Source: JANNYA01 sp043754435
Lineage (GTDB): Bacteria; Pseudomonadota; Gammaproteobacteria; Xanthomonadales; SZUA-5
Reading direction: 5' to 3'
DNA: 34,129 nt
Assembly: GCA_043754435.1 (NCBI GenBank)
Contig: JAYUUS010000180.1
Coordinates: 1-34,129, forward strand
A model generated the notes under the pieces. It was not told the DNA's origin, made no database searches, and saw only the letters and a program-made list of their open reading frames with translations. Below, piece after piece: positions 15,309-23,059 of this stretch (position 1 is the first letter of the stretch; every line of letters starts with the position of its first letter). Position numbers and translations under genes: made by a program.

Positions 15309-16492
15309 AAACGGGTTGGCAGATCAAAACACTACTGGAAGCATGCGTGATTAGGCCGCCAAAAAGTGAAGCGCGACAACGACTCGCAAAGGATTCATTG
15401 GTTTCATTTGTGCCTATGGAAGACCTGGGCATTGGCGTAAAGCAGCTTCGGACAAGTCGAACCAGACAATTTTCCGAGGTCGAAGGAAGCTACACCTACT
15501 TTGCGGACGGCGATGTATTGCTCGCGAAAATCACGCCATGTTTTGAAAACGGTAAACTTGGAATAGCAAGTGATCTAGAAAATGGCATCGGATTTGGATC
15601 AAGCGAATATATTGTTTTCCGACCAGAAAATTATCTAAGCAAAGAATGGCTCTACCATTACCTTTCCCGCGAATCATTCCGTACTGAAGGTGCCGCTCGA
15701 ATGACCGGCGCGGTAGGCCATAAACGGGTTTCTAGCGAGTTTATTGATGGCTATTTAATTCCCATCCCCCCACTCCCCGAACAACACCGAATAGTCACCA
15801 TCCTCGACGAAGCCTTCGAAGCCATTGCCACCGCCAAAGCCAATGCCGAAAAGAACCTGCAAAACGCGCGGGCGGTGTTTAAGAGTTATTTGGAATCGGT
15901 GTTTAGGGAGCGTGGGCCGGGGTGGGTGGAGAAGCGGTTGGATTCGGTATCTGAGTTCTCTCAGGGAATTCAGGTGGGCCTAGCTGAGCAATCAAACGCA
16001 TGTGCACCAGGACTAGTTCGATTCATCCGAATCGTTGACTACACCCGAGGAACGGCAGATATCCGATACGTCCAAGATCCTGGCCGCCGATACTGGGCTG
16101 ATAAATTGGATATTGTAATGGTGCGATACGGTACGCCCGGAATGGTAGGACGTGGTATCGAGGGAGTGATTGCAAATAACCTATTTAAGATTTCAATTCG
16201 AGACGATTCTTTGACGAAAGATTTCTTGGCCTACTTTTTGGGCCAGCAAACGATCCAGAATTATTTGAGTAGCCAAGGCGCATCGACGATGCCAGCACTG
16301 ACCTTTACGCAACTTGGTTCGGTAGTAGTTTCATTCCCGCGTGAAATGGAAAAGCAGAACGCAATAGTTTTTAAGCTCGACGAATTATCCACCCAAACCC
16401 AAACCCTAACCCAAATCTACCAACGCAAACTGGCCGCCCTAGACGAACTAAAAAAATCCCTGCTACATCAAGCCTTTAGCGGCGCATTGTGA
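15305..16492 (+). CDS. hsdS: type I restriction-modification specificity subunit HsdS
   Basis: DNA-recognition subunit, 395 residues, the usual length for two target-recognition domains. GTG start with GGAG at 15294-15297. TRD1 occupies about 1-155 and closes with FIDGYLIPIPPLPEQHRIV, the typical lead-in to the first conserved helix (about 156-200, ILDEAFEAIATAKANAEKNL). TRD2 follows (about 210-345), then the second conserved helix (LDELSTQTQTLTQIYQRKLAALDELKKSLL) and AFSGAL end. Base composition in the two TRDs is more AT-rich than in the conserved helices, as is common for exchanged recognition domains. It lies in the order hsdM-hsdS-fic-hsdR. Confidence 0.92.
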   Translation: MKTGWQIKTLLEACVIRPPKSEARQRLAKDSLVSFVPMEDLGIGVKQLRTSRTRQFSEVEGSYTYFADGDVLLAKITPCFENGKLGIASDLENGIGFGSSEYIVFRPENYLSKEWLYHYLSRESFRTEGAARMTGAVGHKRVSSEFIDGYLIPIPPLPEQHRIVTILDEAFEAIATAKANAEKNLQNARAVFKSYLESVFRERGPGWVEKRLDSVSEFSQGIQVGLAEQSNACAPGLVRFIRIVDYTRGTADIRYVQDPGRRYWADKLDIVMVRYGTPGMVGRGIEGVIANNLFKISIRDDSLTKDFLAYFLGQQTIQNYLSSQGASTMPALTFTQLGSVVVSFPREMEKQNAIVFKLDELSTQTQTLTQIYQRKLAALDELKKSLLHQAFSGAL

Positions 16493-16558
16493 GATATGGC
16501 AATCAAATGGTGACAAGTTGTCAACGACTGAAGTTGCCCGATTCAAGTCTAGCGTGCG

Positions 16559-16729
16559 CTTGTCTAATAACTTGACTTACGCTTGACTTATGGTCACAGC
16601 CCCAAAGGGGCGCGTTGCGGCAAGTAAAGTGTATGGCGACCCAAATCCGACGATTCAATCTGGTGTTTCGCGGCACTGTGAATTGCAATCAGGACTTGAC
16701 TAATAAATTGACTTACGCTTGACTTATGG
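16559..16729 (+). repeat. 35-base direct repeat flanking the hsdS-fic gap, second copy spans the fic start
   Basis: Copies at 16559-16593 and 16695-16729 differ at two positions and are 136 bases apart. Each contains CTTGACTTACGCTTGACTTATGG, itself an iteration of TTGACTTA. The ATG in the second copy (16726) is the start of fic. The ATG in the first copy (16590) opens a 37-codon frame that stops inside the second copy at 16701. No inverted terminal repeats or transposase accompany them. They could be operators or the scar of a duplication. Confidence 0.75.
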
Positions 16730-17739
16730 GCATGGCCTATGAACCGCAATTTACCATTACTCCGCATTTACTGACCTTAGTGGAGCTAATTGCGACACTG
16801 CGGGAAAGGATTCAAGGTGCAGCGGTCGCGGTTACTTGGATTCCTGCGCTGCAAAAGGATACTCGAACCCGCAATGGCCATGCGTCCACGGCCATCGAAG
16901 GCAATCCGTTAACCTTGGAACAGGTGCGGGCGTTAGAAGAAGGGCGTGTATTGGCCGCGTCTGATACACGATCAAGCCGCGAGGTGCTGAACTATTTTGC
17001 CGGTTTGCGTTACGTGGAAAAGCATGCAAAGAAAAAGATCATTCGCCATGAAGACCTGTTTGATTTGCACCGGATTTTGGCAGATACGGTGATGGATCAA
17101 GGCACCGCAGGCAGCTACCGAACGATACAAGTACGCGTGGGTAGGCACGTGCCGCCCCCAGCGGCCGATGTTTCCGGACTGATGTTTGAACTATTAACGT
17201 GGTGGAACATGCAATCCGTGCGGCTTTCCCCCGTGCTTAGTTCCGCAATCTTGCATTACCGATTCGAGCATATTCATCCCTTTGCGGATGGCAACGGGCG
17301 CGCTGGCCGTGCACTTGCGCTGTGGGAGCTGTACCGGCGGGGGTTCGATAGCCATCATATTTTCTCGGTGGATGAATATTATTGGGGCGATCGCCCTGGC
17401 TATTACGCCGCATTAGATGCTGTGCGCGTCGCCGGTGAGGATCTTTCCGCGTGGTTGGAATATTGTGCTGAGGGCGTGCGCCAAACACTGGAACAGGTGT
17501 GGCTTCGCGTGCAGACCTACATGATGAAATCACCCGAGAAAATTGTGCTGCGCCCCAAACAAGAATTACTGCTCAAATTATTGCGCGACCACGGCAGTAT
17601 GCCGCCGTCCGAGCTGTGGGCGTTGCTCTCGGTTTCAAAACAGGGCGCAATGGATCTGCTGCGCCCGCTCATAGAACTGGGTTTAGTGGAAAAAATTGGC
17701 GGTAAAAAGACTGGGCACTACAGCCTCAAACAAACATGA
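16726..17739 (+). CDS. Fic-domain protein with N-terminal inhibitory motif and C-terminal winged helix
   Basis: 337 residues; an alternative ATG lies at 16732. Fic proteins usually transfer AMP from ATP to target proteins. The catalytic loop HPFADGNGRAGR (184-195) is complete, with the catalytic His and the phosphate-binding GNGR. An (S/T)xxxEGN inhibitory helix, STAIEGN (54-60), lies N-terminal to the Fic core, as in self-inhibited class II enzymes. Residues ~265-335 look like a winged helix-turn-helix (ELWALLSVSKQGAMDLLRPL, then a GKKTGHYSL wing), suggesting DNA binding. No clear ribosome binding site precedes it. Its stop overlaps the hsdR ATG (ATGA). Fic genes between hsdS and hsdR are a recurring arrangement; the target is unknown. 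Confidence 0.9.
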   Translation: MGMAYEPQFTITPHLLTLVELIATLRERIQGAAVAVTWIPALQKDTRTRNGHASTAIEGNPLTLEQVRALEEGRVLAASDTRSSREVLNYFAGLRYVEKHAKKKIIRHEDLFDLHRILADTVMDQGTAGSYRTIQVRVGRHVPPPAADVSGLMFELLTWWNMQSVRLSPVLSSAILHYRFEHIHPFADGNGRAGRALALWELYRRGFDSHHIFSVDEYYWGDRPGYYAALDAVRVAGEDLSAWLEYCAEGVRQTLEQVWLRVQTYMMKSPEKIVLRPKQELLLKLLRDHGSMPPSELWALLSVSKQGAMDLLRPLIELGLVEKIGGKKTGHYSLKQT

Positions 17740-18728
17740 ACGAAGCCGAGACCCGCGCCGAGCACATTGACCCCGCACTACACGCGGCGGGCTGGGGTGT
17801 CGTTGAGGGCAGTCGGATTCGGCGTGAGTATGCGATTTCACCGGGGCGCATCGAAGGCTATGGCAAGCAGGGCCGGGGCCTGACGGCGGACTACATTTTA
17901 GAATACCGCAACACCAAGTTGGCGGTGTTGGAAGCAAAAGCGTGGGATCGGGCGCTGACGGAAGGCGTGGCGCAGGCGAAGAATTACGCGGGCAAATTGG
18001 CGCTGCGCTTTGCCTATGCCAGTAACGGCCAGGGCGTCTACAGCGTTGATATGGAAACCGGCAAAGAGGCGGAAATAATTGCCTATCCCAGCCCGGATGA
18101 GCTTTGGGCGCTGACCTTCGCGAAAGCAAACGCGTGGCGGGATCGTTTCGCGGCGGTGACTTTTCCCGATAAAAGTGGCAGTTGGGCGCTGCGTTTTTAC
18201 CACCCCGACGGCACGCCGATGTCGGCGCAGCAGTTTATGGAACTACTTTACGGCAAGTTGCCGGAGTTCTTCAAAAGCGAAGCCGAATTGCGTACTTTGT
18301 GGAGCGCACCCGACACGCGCGCCAAGTTGCTACAGGGCTTGGCGGAAAAAGACTTCGGGCCAGACAAACTAGAGGCCATGCAGCAACTGATTAGCGCCGA
18401 AAATAGCGATCTTTTTGATGTGCTGGCCTATGTTGCCTATGCGCTACCGCCCATTACACGCGCGGTGCGGGCCGATTTTGCGCGCGTGCATATCAGCGGC
18501 CAGTTCAGCAGCAAACAGCAAGTGTTTCTGGATTTTGTGCTGCAGCACTACGTCAGTATTGGCGTACGGGAGTTGGAACAAAGCAAATTGCATGTTTTGC
18601 TGCGCTTGCGCTACCGTGATTCGATCACAGATGCGGTGTCGGATCTTGGCGGTAAACCAGAAGTCATCGCCAAGGCATTTTCAGGATTTCAAAAATATTT
18701 GTATGCCGAGACGGCATTTAGATCTTGA
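17736..18728 (+). CDS. hsdR: HsdR restriction subunit lacking the helicase/translocase core (in-frame internal deletion)
   Basis: 330 residues instead of roughly 750-800 for EcoEI-type HsdR. Residues 1-146 are the N-terminal nuclease domain (HIDPALHAAGWGVVEGS), with the PD-(D/E)xK residues Asp52 in TADYILEY and Glu66-Ala-Lys68 in VLEAKAW. At 146-152 the sequence jumps from AAVTFPDK to SGSWALRFYHPDGTPMSAQQ, which is where the C-terminal EcoEI_R_C domain normally begins, and runs on to FQKYLYAE at the family's usual end. The Walker A TGTGKT, DECH and GRGTR helicase segments are all absent. The deletion is in frame and both remaining domains look undamaged. DNA translocation, and so classical restriction, should be lost. 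It ends tail to tail with rmlD, overlapping it by 11 bases. Confidence 0.88.
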   Translation: MNEAETRAEHIDPALHAAGWGVVEGSRIRREYAISPGRIEGYGKQGRGLTADYILEYRNTKLAVLEAKAWDRALTEGVAQAKNYAGKLALRFAYASNGQGVYSVDMETGKEAEIIAYPSPDELWALTFAKANAWRDRFAAVTFPDKSGSWALRFYHPDGTPMSAQQFMELLYGKLPEFFKSEAELRTLWSAPDTRAKLLQGLAEKDFGPDKLEAMQQLISAENSDLFDVLAYVAYALPPITRAVRADFARVHISGQFSSKQQVFLDFVLQHYVSIGVRELEQSKLHVLLRLRYRDSITDAVSDLGGKPEVIAKAFSGFQKYLYAETAFRS

Positions 18729-19710
18729 ATTTGTTCGAACTTCGTTCTGGCAAGGGTAGAGTCAACTTATATTCTGCCAAGGTTTGTGCCAAGCCATCCC
18801 GCCAATCAGGCAGGCGAATGTCAAATTCGCGGGCAATTTTGGCGTTGCTCAAGACTGAATATCGTGGCCGTGGCGCGCTTGCAGCAAAAACTTTGCTCGA
18901 AACCGGCGTGGTTTTCGGCGCTTCAGTAAGCAGGCCCAGTACAAACGCTTGTTGGAAAATCTCGTTAGCGAACTCAAACCAGGTGGTTTGGCCGCCCGCA
19001 GTCAAGTGATAGGTGCCCGTACGCGAGTGGCCAGGTAATGTCAGGTCTTGCAACCAGCGCGAAATCATGGATGCAACGGCACCGGCAATCCAGCGTACGG
19101 GCGTTGGCGCGCCAATTTGATCGTTGACAATCTTGATGAGACTAGGTTCGCCGCCCTGAGCGCGCGCGTCTAATTGCGCCGCCCCTAAGCGCAAAATGGT
19201 GCGCATAAAATTGTGGCCGCGCGCCGCGTAGAGCCATTGGGTACGCAGTATCCAATGCGCACATTCACTATCGACAATCGCTAAGTCGCCACTCAATTTG
19301 CTATTACCGTAAATTGACTGTGGCGCGGTCGGGTCGCGCTCAGTCCAGGGAATTTGGTTTTCCCCGGAATAAACATAGTCAGTGGAAAAATGCACCAACA
19401 TCGCGCTGAGTTCACGGGCTTTGCGCGCCAGTGTTGCGACTGCATAGGTGTTGATCGCCTGCGCGCGTCCAGGCTCCGATTGCGCTTGGTCAACAGCGGT
19501 GTAGGCGGCGGCGTTAACGATTACATGCGGGCGAATCTGCTCAAGTAGAGTCGAAGTAGCATCGCCATCATTTAGATCCAAATACAGACAGGGATAGCCA
19601 GCCGGGCATTTACTAGTACGCGTGGTGATGCTGACCTCACCAAATAGGGATAGCGCGCGCTGTAACTCGAACCCTAGCTGACCATTTCCGCCTATTACAA
19701 GAATTTTCAT
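18718..19710 (-). CDS. rmlD: dTDP-4-dehydrorhamnose reductase
   Basis: Last step of dTDP-L-rhamnose synthesis: reduces dTDP-4-dehydro-L-rhamnose with NAD(P)H. 330 residues from ATG 19710. Nucleotide-binding GGNGQLG (7-13), STDYVYSG (109-116) and the catalytic YGNSK pair Tyr134/Lys138 are in place. GGAGGA about ten bases upstream supports this start; the TTG just before the ATG is not needed. The start is joined to the preceding 16-codon frame as TGATG. Fourth gene of the rmlBACD operon on the minus strand. The C-terminal tail (LPERSSNKFKI) extends past the usual end and overlaps hsdR. Confidence 0.94.
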   Translation of the reverse strand: MKILVIGGNGQLGFELQRALSLFGEVSITTRTSKCPAGYPCLYLDLNDGDATSTLLEQIRPHVIVNAAAYTAVDQAQSEPGRAQAINTYAVATLARKARELSAMLVHFSTDYVYSGENQIPWTERDPTAPQSIYGNSKLSGDLAIVDSECAHWILRTQWLYAARGHNFMRTILRLGAAQLDARAQGGEPSLIKIVNDQIGAPTPVRWIAGAVASMISRWLQDLTLPGHSRTGTYHLTAGGQTTWFEFANEIFQQAFVLGLLTEAPKTTPVSSKVFAASAPRPRYSVLSNAKIAREFDIRLPDWRDGLAQTLAEYKLTLPLPERSSNKFKI

Positions 19711-19760
19711 CAATGACGATCCTCCGCCTTAACGCAGCTGACTATTACGAGAATTTTCAT
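19710..19760 (-). other. duplicated rmlD start forming a 16-codon leader frame
   Basis: On the minus strand, ATG 19760 overlaps the rmlC stop (TGATG) and encodes MKILVIVSCVKAEDRH, then TGA overlapping the true rmlD ATG (again TGATG). The first 18 bases copy the rmlD start (one base differs), after which ten bases of the real gene are missing. It looks like a 50-base tandem duplication whose first copy has decayed while keeping stop-start coupling on both sides. Confidence 0.75.
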
Positions 19761-20302
19761 CAGTAATCGAGGTCCTGTAGCGCTAACTGTGGAGCGGATT
19801 TGTCTTTGTCGGACAAAATTGCATTGTTCGCGTCCGGCCACTCCACCGCTATTTGCGGATCTGCATAGTGAATCGCACGGTCAAATTCTGCCTGATATGG
19901 ACGCGTGCACACGTAACAGAACGTTGCCGATTCGCTAACCACCTGAAACCCGTGCGCGAAACCTTCGGGAATCCAAAGTTGACGATGGTTGCTTTGCGAT
20001 AATAAACAGCCTTCCCATTGGCCACAGGTGCTCGAATCTTTGCGCAAATCGACTGCAACATCAAAAACTTCCCCTTCTAATACCCAGACAAGCTTGCCCT
20101 GCGGCTGTGGCCACTGATAGTGCAAACCCCGCAAAACGCCGCGTGCTGAGCGTGAAACGTTGATTTGCTGCACGACTATGAGGGCAGTGGGGTCAATTTG
20201 GCGGGCGCTGTTAAACGCTTCAAAAAAAAAGCCTCGGTTATCGCCAAAGACTTTGGGCTCGACGATCAGGCAGCCTGCCAAAGAAGTCGCGATCACGTTC
20301 AA
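19760..20302 (-). CDS. rmlC: dTDP-4-dehydrorhamnose 3,5-epimerase
   Basis: Epimerises dTDP-4-dehydro-6-deoxy-glucose at C3 and C5, third step of dTDP-L-rhamnose synthesis. 180 residues, the family norm. The cupin fold shows FFFEAFN, VSRSARGVLRGLHYQ with catalytic His61, KLVWVLEGEVFDVAVDLR, and IPEGFAHGFQVVSE. It overlaps rmlA by four bases (ATGA at 20299-20302) and its stop overlaps the leader frame before rmlD. Cytosolic; product used for O-antigen or other surface glycans. Confidence 0.95.
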   Translation of the reverse strand: MNVIATSLAGCLIVEPKVFGDNRGFFFEAFNSARQIDPTALIVVQQINVSRSARGVLRGLHYQWPQPQGKLVWVLEGEVFDVAVDLRKDSSTCGQWEGCLLSQSNHRQLWIPEGFAHGFQVVSESATFCYVCTRPYQAEFDRAIHYADPQIAVEWPDANNAILSDKDKSAPQLALQDLDY

Positions 20303-21201
20303 GATTTGCCCCCGCTTTCGATCAGCCCCGAGCTATCAAGCAGCCCAAGCAAGTAGGTGCCGTAACTATTTTTTGCAAGTGGTTGCGCGAGACTGCGCAG
20401 CTGCTCGGCGGAAATCCAGCCATTTTGAAACGCAATTTCTTCAGGGCACGCCACTTTTAAGCCTTGGCGCTCCTCAATGGTGTGTACAAAAGCCCCTGCT
20501 TGCAGCAAAGATTCATGCGTGCCCGTGTCTAACCAAGCGAAACCGCGTCCAAGTTTTTGCACTTTAAGCGCGTCATGCTCCAGATATACGCGGTTGAGGT
20601 CGGTGATTTCTAGCTCACCCCGTGGGGAAGGTTTTAACGCGGCGGCAAAATCACAGACGCGCTCGTCGTAAAAATACAGCCCGGTCACAGCATAGTGCGA
20701 TTTCGGTGTGCTGGGCTTCTCCTCAATGCTGAGCACTTTGCCCGAAGCATCAAATTCCGCCACCCCATATCGTTCCGGGTCGCGCACGTAGTAGCCAAAC
20801 ACAGTAGCGCCGTTCGTGTTTTTTGCTGCTGACTGCACTAACTCAGTCAGGCCATGGCCGTAAAATATATTGTCCCCCAAAACCAGGGCGCAGGGCTTGC
20901 CGTCAATGAATTCTCGGCCAATCAAAAAGGCTTGGGCTAAGCCATCGGGGCTGGGCTGTACGGCGTATTGAATATCCATGCCCCACTGGCTGCCATCCCC
21001 CAGCAGGCGCATAAACATGGATTGCTCGTGCGGCGTGTTGATGATCAATACCTTGCGGATGCCCGCCAACATCAGCACGCTCAAGGGGTAGTAAATCATC
21101 GGTTTGTCATGCACGGGCAGCAGCTGCTTACTTATGCTGATGGTCAGTGGATATAAGCGTGTGCCCGAGCCGCCCGCTAAAATAATGCCGCGATCAATCA
21201 T
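20299..21201 (-). CDS. rmlA: glucose-1-phosphate thymidylyltransferase
   Basis: Couples glucose-1-phosphate with dTTP to dTDP-glucose, the first and usually feedback-controlled step of the pathway. 300 residues. Signature GGSGTRLYPLT (10-20), Lys25 in SKQLLPV, metal-binding Asp110 in LGDNIFYG, and VTGLYFYDERV and EITDLNRVYLE further on are as expected. It overlaps rmlB and rmlC by four bases on each side, so translation is coupled. The C-terminus (GTYLLGLLDSSGLIESGGKS) is slightly longer than the shortest family members but unremarkable. Confidence 0.96.
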   Translation of the reverse strand: MIDRGIILAGGSGTRLYPLTISISKQLLPVHDKPMIYYPLSVLMLAGIRKVLIINTPHEQSMFMRLLGDGSQWGMDIQYAVQPSPDGLAQAFLIGREFIDGKPCALVLGDNIFYGHGLTELVQSAAKNTNGATVFGYYVRDPERYGVAEFDASGKVLSIEEKPSTPKSHYAVTGLYFYDERVCDFAAALKPSPRGELEITDLNRVYLEHDALKVQKLGRGFAWLDTGTHESLLQAGAFVHTIEERQGLKVACPEEIAFQNGWISAEQLRSLAQPLAKNSYGTYLLGLLDSSGLIESGGKS

Positions 21202-22277
21202 GATTGGGAGCCTAAACTTTCGCCCAAGCTGGCTCCCAGGCGCTCGCCGCGATAGCTACCATCCAGCACATGACTGACCCAGTGTGAGTTTTCCAGATAC
21301 CAACGCACGGTTTTTTCCATGCCGGAAGCAAAACTTTCCTGCGCTTTCCAGCCCAGTTCACGCCTTAGTTTTGACGAATCAATGGCGTAGCGGCGGTCGT
21401 GGCCGGGCCGATCTTTGACGTAGGTGATCTGATTGGCGCACGGTTTTCCATCGCTGCGCGGGCGTAGCTGATCGACGAGCCTACAAAGCGTTTGCACGAC
21501 TTCGATATTTTCTTGTTCCGCATCGCCACCCACGTTATAAACTTCGCCGCTACGCCCGCCTAACAAAACCGCCGTAATAGCAGCTATGTGATCCGCCACA
21601 TAAAGCCAGTCGCGCACGTTTTTGCCGTCGCCGTATACCGGCAAAGGCGCGCCGCTTAAGGCTTTAGTAATAATCAGCGGAATTAGCTTTTCCGGGAATT
21701 GATACGGGCCGTAGTTATTGGAGCAATTCGTAGTCAGCGTGGGTAAGCCATACGTATGGTGAAACGCGCGCACTAGATGATCCGATGCGGCTTTGCTGGC
21801 AGAATAGGGCGAATTAGGCGCGTAAGGCGTGGTTTCAGTAAATTTACCGGTGTCCCCTAAAGAGCCGTAAACCTCATCTGTTGATACCTGCAGAAAGCGA
21901 AATTCTGCCGCCAACTCAGGCGCCAATGCACGCCAGTAGCTAAGCGTAGACTCTAATAAGCTAAGCGTGCCGACGACGTTGGTTTGTACAAACGCCGCTG
22001 GCCCGTCAATGGAGCGATCCACGTGGCTTTCAGCGGCGAAGTTTAAGATTGCATTGGGTTGATATTCGCGCAGTATTGTATCAAGCAGTATACGATTGCC
22101 AATGTCGCCGTGCACGAAAATATGCTCAGAATTATTTTCCAGCCCGCTTAATGTATGGCGATTACCAGCATAGGTAAGCGCGTCTAAATTAATAATACGC
22201 GCCGATTTTCCGGCGTGCGTGAGAACAAAATTGCCGCCGATAAATCCGGCTCCACCGGTAACTAGCCAAGTTTTCAT
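21198..22277 (-). CDS. rmlB: dTDP-glucose 4,6-dehydratase
   Basis: Converts dTDP-glucose to dTDP-4-dehydro-6-deoxyglucose with bound NAD+. 359 residues, extended SDR. GGAGFIGGNF (8-17) binds NAD; the dehydratase triad Thr133-Asp134-Glu135 (VSTDEVYG) and catalytic Tyr158/Lys162 (YSASKAASDH) are all present; WLYVADH and the arginine-containing DRPGHDRRYAID are typical. First gene of rmlBACD. The 68-base gap to pgsA is AT-rich and should hold the operon promoter, but no strong -35/-10 pair could be assigned. Confidence 0.96.
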   Translation of the reverse strand: MKTWLVTGGAGFIGGNFVLTHAGKSARIINLDALTYAGNRHTLSGLENNSEHIFVHGDIGNRILLDTILREYQPNAILNFAAESHVDRSIDGPAAFVQTNVVGTLSLLESTLSYWRALAPELAAEFRFLQVSTDEVYGSLGDTGKFTETTPYAPNSPYSASKAASDHLVRAFHHTYGLPTLTTNCSNNYGPYQFPEKLIPLIITKALSGAPLPVYGDGKNVRDWLYVADHIAAITAVLLGGRSGEVYNVGGDAEQENIEVVQTLCRLVDQLRPRSDGKPCANQITYVKDRPGHDRRYAIDSSKLRRELGWKAQESFASGMEKTVRWYLENSHWVSHVLDGSYRGERLGASLGESLGSQS

Positions 22278-22345
22278 ACTAATATATTCAGTTAAATTTT
22301 ATGGGTGGGATAGTGATACTTATAAGATTTGCTAATCAGATGGTA

Positions 22346-22906
22346 TTAACCTAGTTCCTTTAAAGCGCTGCGTGCCGCCAATAAATATTGAAAAGCAGAC
22401 CAAAGCGTCAGAATTGCCGCGACAATAAGACAGATTTCGCCGATTGCTCGTATAGGAATAGTCATCAGATTATCTTTGTATAACAACATAGCAAGCGCCA
22501 CCATTTGCGCAATGGTCTTTATTTTCCCCGTTAGCGCAACCTTTATCCGCCCACGCTGGCCAATTTCTGCCATCCATTCGCGTAGTGCAGAGATACTAAT
22601 TTCTCGACCAATAATCACTGCACCAATTGCTGCTAACCATGGCTCGGGCGTTGCCTGAACCAGCAAAATCAATACTGTTGACACCATTAATTTGTCAGCA
22701 ACTGGGTCTAAAAAGGCACCAAACGAGCTTTCCATATTATATTTTCTAGCCAAATAACCATCAAGCCAATCGGTCAAGGCCGCCGCAATAAATATAAATG
22801 CTGCAATGTTGTTGTTGTACTTGATGCCACTGTAAAAAACACCCACAAGTACCGGAATTAGGGCAATGCGAAGCAGTGTTAAAAGGTTGGCAATGTTGAG
22901 CGTCAT
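22346..22906 (-). CDS. pgsA: CDP-diacylglycerol-glycerol-3-phosphate 3-phosphatidyltransferase
   Basis: Integral inner-membrane enzyme making phosphatidylglycerol-phosphate, the committed step to phosphatidylglycerol and cardiolipin. 186 residues with about five to six hydrophobic segments. The CDP-alcohol phosphotransferase motif is complete: Asp46, Asp49-Gly50, Ala53-Arg54, Gly63, Asp67 and Asp71. The start MTLNIANLLTLLRI is the normal family N-terminus. It is divergent from aroA across about 150 bases, and co-directional with rmlB but separated by 68 bases. Confidence 0.94.
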   Translation of the reverse strand: MTLNIANLLTLLRIALIPVLVGVFYSGIKYNNNIAAFIFIAAALTDWLDGYLARKYNMESSFGAFLDPVADKLMVSTVLILLVQATPEPWLAAIGAVIIGREISISALREWMAEIGQRGRIKVALTGKIKTIAQMVALAMLLYKDNLMTIPIRAIGEICLIVAAILTLWSAFQYLLAARSALKELG

Positions 22907-23047
22907 CCCGGGAGTGTACCCAATGCGGTTGAGTTAAGCACTGACTTGTCCAGTGGGGCGATGCCCAATGTATGTGGTTTAGTGGGTGGTTTAGCTTGCA
23001 GCAATGCGCCAAAGGCGTAAATGCAAAGTAGAATCAAAAACCTACTC

Positions 23048-23054
23048 AAAGGAG
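23048..23054 (+). promoter_or_regulatory. ribosome binding site that fixes the aroA start
   Basis: AAAGGAG ends five bases before ATG 23060. This favours 23060 over a possible start at 23021, whose 13 extra residues (MQSRIKNLLKGVE) are not family-like. Confidence 0.75.
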
Positions 23055-23059
23055 TTGAG

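Noticed and set aside
16590..16703. 37-codon frame starting in the first 35-base repeat
   Set aside because: No ribosome binding site and no recognisable protein; kept only as part of the repeat description.
16559..16729. CRISPR-like repeat spacing
   Set aside because: Only two copies, a 101-base spacer, no third unit and no cas gene; direct duplication is simpler.
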